Program-made: the position numbers and the translations under genes
Source of the DNA: Bacillota bacterium
Lineage (GTDB): Bacteria > Bacillota > Bacilli > Bacillales > Cytobacillaceae
Length of the DNA stretch: 7,749 bases
Direction: 5' to 3'
Assembly (NCBI GenBank): GCA_030705745.1
Contig: JAUZPT010000122.1
Coordinates: 1 to 7,749 of the forward strand
Shown: piece after piece, positions 5,815 through 7,749 of the stretch
How the letters are laid out: each line of letters begins with the position of its first letter
Numbering within the stretch: position 1 is the stretch's first letter
The notes under the pieces: generated by a model
Databases searched by the model: none
Seen by the model: only the letters and a program-made list of their open reading frames with translations
What the model was told of the DNA's origin: nothing

Positions 5815-6126
5815 GGGGTTTTGTCTTTAAGACCACTTATTAAAGATATTTTTGTTGTTCACTTAAGGAGTTTTGTCTTTAAGACCACTTGTTAAAGACA
5901 TTTTTACTGTCCACTTAAGGAGTTTTGTCATTAAGACCACTTGTTAAAGACATTTTTACTGTCCACTTAAGGAGTTTTGTCATTAAGACCACTTGTTAAA
6001 GACATTTTTGCTGTCCACCTAAGGAGTTTTGTCTTTAAGACCACTTGTTAAGGACATTTTTACTGTTCACTTAAGGAGTTTTGTCTTTAAGACGACTTGT
6101 TAAAGATATTTTTGTTGTTTTCCAAA
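5815..6126 (+). repeat. Six tandem 52-base units, each with a GTCTTTAA/TTAAAGAC dyad
   Basis: Unit starts are at 5815, 5867, 5919, 5971, 6023 and 6075, with no length variation. The typical unit begins GGAGTTTTGTCTTTAAGACC, continues ACTTGTTAAAGACATTTTT and ends ACTGTCCACTTAA. GTCTTTAA and TTAAAGAC form an eight-base inverted repeat around a nine-base centre, followed directly by ATTTTT. Units 3 and 4 carry GTCATTAA in the left arm, unit 5 has TTAAGGAC in the right arm, and units 1 and 6 end the right arm in GAT. Unit length is not a multiple of three, so reading frames shift from unit to unit and the array cannot be a coding repeat. It lies between the stop of the PAS kinase and the end of glnS, in a convergent intergenic space. 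It might act as a series of weak terminators on the plus strand or as phased protein-binding sites; neither is shown. Confidence 0.95.
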
Positions 6127-6178
6127 GGAGTTTTGTCCATCATCGGCTAAATGATGGACATTGTGCCCCTTCCCCGGG
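6127..6178 (+). repeat. Right outer-type unit of the 52-base array
   Basis: It begins GGAGTTTTGTC in exact register with the inner units, then has the outer-type dyad: GTCCATCAT at 6135-6143 and ATGATGGAC at 6151-6159, a perfect nine-base inverted repeat around CGGCTAA. The left outer unit has the same arms and nearly the same centre (CGGCTGT). The last part of the unit no longer resembles the repeat. Confidence 0.85.
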
Positions 6179-6185
6179 AAGGTTT
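6168..6185 (+). terminator. Short GC-rich hairpin, possible weak terminator
   Basis: CCTTCC and GGAAGG form a six-base-pair stem around a three-base CCG loop, followed by only three T residues. It lies at the right edge of the repeat array. The T run is short, so termination activity is uncertain; it may only be a local palindrome. Confidence 0.3.
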
Positions 6186-6303
6186 CGTCTAAATTATGAT
6201 GTTGCCTATCCGTATTAGATTCATTACTGATTTAAACGTAAAAAAGGTGATTTCGTATGGAACTGCCCTGCTTCTATATTTGTTTTTAAAGTTGCGGATA
6301 CTC
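6183..6303. other. Unassigned intergenic stretch with a ten-codon ORF
   Basis: This is the unique sequence between the repeat array and the terminator. The only coding-like element is a ten-codon plus-strand ORF (6257-6289, product MELPCFYICF) preceded by AAAAAAGGTGA at 6240-6250 at good spacing. TTGCCT at 6202-6207 could be a -35 box but has no good -10 partner. I see no tRNA-like, riboswitch-like or longer coding signal here. Confidence 0.4.
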
Positions 6304-6341
6304 AAAAAAACCGGGCCACAGTTCAAAATGGCCCGGTTTTT
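6304..6341 (-). terminator. Rho-independent terminator of glnS, probably bidirectional
   Basis: CCGGGCCA at 6311-6318 pairs perfectly with TGGCCCGG at 6329-6336 around a ten-base loop. The stem is flanked by seven A on the left and five T on the right, so the stem can extend with A-T pairs and a U run is made on either strand. On the minus strand it follows the glnS stop codon by about ten bases, the normal place for its terminator. On the plus strand it would stop any transcript leaving the repeat array. Confidence 0.93.
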
Positions 6342-6351
6342 CTATTGCATT

Positions 6352-7749
6352 TTAAATTTTAAATGAACTTTTTAATGAAACAATCCGGTTAAAGACAAGG
6401 TGGTCTTTAGTCGTATGCTTCGGATCGACATTGAAATAGCCGTGGCGGAAAAATTGGAATTTGTCCTGTGGCTGAACTTCTTTCATATTCGGCTCGACAA
6501 AACCGTTTAACACCTCGAGTGAATTCGGGTTTACGTGGTCAAGGAAGGTTTTCTCTTCTTCCGTAGACTCTTGCAAACTCGCATCCAAAATCAGCGGCTC
6601 GTATAAACGGAACTCGGTCGGGATCGCGTTCGTTGCTTCTACCCAGTGGATCGTTCCTTTTACCTTACGACCGGTAAAGCCCGTGCCGCTCTTCGTTTCA
6701 ACATCGTATGTGCAGCGAAGCTCGACCACATTGCCGGCCTCGTCCTTAATAACTTCTTCGCACTTAATAAAATAAGCGTTCTTCAAGCGGACTTCATTTC
6801 CAGGGAAGAGGCGGAAATACTTGCTAGGAGGATTTTCCATGAAATCATCCTGTTCAATGTAAATCTCACGAGAAAACGGAATTTTCCTCATGCCCATTTC
6901 TGGCACCTCCGGATTGATTTCCGCTTCAAGCCATTCCACTTCGCCTTCCGGATAGTTGGTGATGACTACCTTTAATGGCTTCAATATCCCCATTGTTCTC
7001 GGAGCCTTCAGTTTTAAGTCCTCGCGTACAAAGTGTTCAAGCATTTGCTCATCCACTGCACCCGATCCTTTGGAAACACCTGTTTCGCGAACGAATGCTC
7101 GAATCGACTCCGGTGTGAAGCCTTTTCGGCGCATCCCGGATATCGTTGGCATACGAGGATCATCCCATCCATCGACAAAGCCTTCATCGACAAGCTGCTT
7201 CAGCTTTCGCTTGCTCATGACCGTATTGGTAATATTCAAGCGGCCAAATTCGATTTGCTGCGGCGTGCTTTCCATTTCGCATTTCTCGACGACCCAGTCA
7301 TACAATGGGCGCTGATCTTCAAACTCAATTGTACAAATCGAATGAGTAACACCTTCAATTGCGTCCTCTAGTGGGTGGGCAAAGGCGTACATCGGATAAA
7401 TGCACCACTTATCGCCCGTGTTATGGTGAGTGGCATGAGCAATGCGGTAAATGACCGGGTCACGCAAATTGATATTCGGAGATTTCATATCAATTTTCGC
7501 ACGCAATACTTTTTCGCCGTTCGCAAATTCTCCATTGCGCATTTTTTCGAAAAGCTCAAGATTTTCTTCAATCGTACGGTCACGGAACGGGCTATCCTTG
7601 CCTGTCTCCGTCAATGTGCCACGGTAAGCACGAATTTCGTCCGCGGATAGGTCGTCAACAAAGGCAAGCCCTTTTTTAATCAAAAGAACGGCACGTTCAT
7701 ACATCTTATCGAAGTAATTGGAAGCAAAGAACAATCCGTCCCATTCATA
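6352..7749 (-). CDS. glnS: Glutaminyl-tRNA synthetase (5' end outside window)
   Basis: This class I aminoacyl-tRNA synthetase charges tRNA(Gln) with glutamine in the cytoplasm. The visible 465 residues begin [14 protein letters not shown], matching the region just after the active-site HIGH motif, which lies beyond the window. Within the visible part are [55 protein letters not shown] and the KMSKS-type loop VMSKRKL (codons around 7204-7221). The last 220 residues form the beta-barrel anticodon-binding region (from [12 protein letters not shown] to [11 protein letters not shown]). The [19 protein letters not shown] segment separates GlnRS from GluRS. With about 85 residues missing, the full protein would be near 550 residues, like E. 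coli GlnRS, and there is no C-terminal YqeY domain. A TTG at 7734 is internal and not the start. The gene converges on the operon and is closed by the hairpin at 6304-6341. Confidence 0.96.
   Translation of the reverse strand, partial: YEWDGLFFASNYFDKMYERAVLLIKKGLAFVDDLSADEIRAYRGTLTETGKDSPFRDRTIEENLELFEKMRNGEFANGEKVLRAKIDMKSPNINLRDPVIYRIAHATHHNTGDKWCIYPMYAFAHPLEDAIEGVTHSICTIEFEDQRPLYDWVVEKCEMESTPQQIEFGRLNITNTVMSKRKLKQLVDEGFVDGWDDPRMPTISGMRRKGFTPESIRAFVRETGVSKGSGAVDEQMLEHFVREDLKLKAPRTMGILKPLKVVITNYPEGEVEWLEAEINPEVPEMGMRKIPFSREIYIEQDDFMENPPSKYFRLFPGNEVRLKNAYFIKCEEVIKDEAGNVVELRCTYDVETKSGTGFTGRKVKGTIHWVEATNAIPTEFRLYEPLILDASLQESTEEEKTFLDHVNPNSLEVLNGFVEPNMKEVQPQDKFQFFRHGYFNVDPKHTTKDHLVFNRIVSLKSSFKI

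Noticed and set aside
5763..6178. CRISPR array
   Set aside because: Units repeat along their whole 52 bases with no unique spacers, and no cas genes are present.
6352..6500. GlnRS-YqeY fusion
   Set aside because: The protein ends shortly after the normal C-terminal [11 protein letters not shown] segment; no extra domain follows.
6646..7650. Several plus-strand ORFs of 91-119 codons opposite glnS
   Set aside because: They lie antisense to a well-conserved GlnRS frame, have no domain features and are explained as shadows.
7732..7734. TTG as start of a shortened glnS
   Set aside because: The preceding codons encode YEWDG, conserved GlnRS sequence, so the frame continues beyond the window.

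Overview
The window looks like chromosomal DNA of a low-to-moderate GC member of the Bacillota, most likely a Bacillaceae relative. The signs are strong AGGAGG-type ribosome binding sites, tight gene packing with overlaps, a TTG and a GTG start, and protein sequences that resemble Bacillus and Staphylococcus families. No species can be named from the sequence alone.

Positions 1-5695 read as one plus-strand gene train of ten genes. It begins inside a molybdopterin oxidoreductase (C-terminal part only; nitrate reductase NasC/NarB or formate dehydrogenase type). This is followed by a four-cluster [4Fe-4S] electron-transfer subunit, a Tat-exported Rieske [2Fe-2S] protein, and three small genes (a two-helix membrane protein and two soluble proteins of unknown function) in an overlapping chain. 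After a 53-base gap come four signalling genes: a short histidine kinase with no sensor domain, a NarL/LuxR-type response regulator starting at TTG, a GAF protein resembling the nitrate receptor NreA, and a PAS-containing histidine kinase coupled to it by a TAATG stop/start overlap. The reading I favour is a redox enzyme complex, possibly for nitrate, with its own NreABC-like regulatory module. This module differs from the Staphylococcus one: it has two kinases, and the PAS domain lacks the four-cysteine iron-sulfur site.

Positions 5696-6351 hold no convincing gene. Most of this stretch is a tandem array of 52-base units, each with an inverted repeat. Six inner units share one pair of arms. 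The unit on either side keeps the 52-base register but has a different pair of arms. A small GC-rich hairpin, a ten-codon ORF with a ribosome binding site, and a strong hairpin terminator follow.

Positions 6352-7749 carry, on the minus strand and converging on the array, most of a glutaminyl-tRNA synthetase gene (glnS). Its 5' end lies outside the window. A dedicated GlnRS is not the usual arrangement in Bacillaceae, which mostly make Gln-tRNA through GatCAB.
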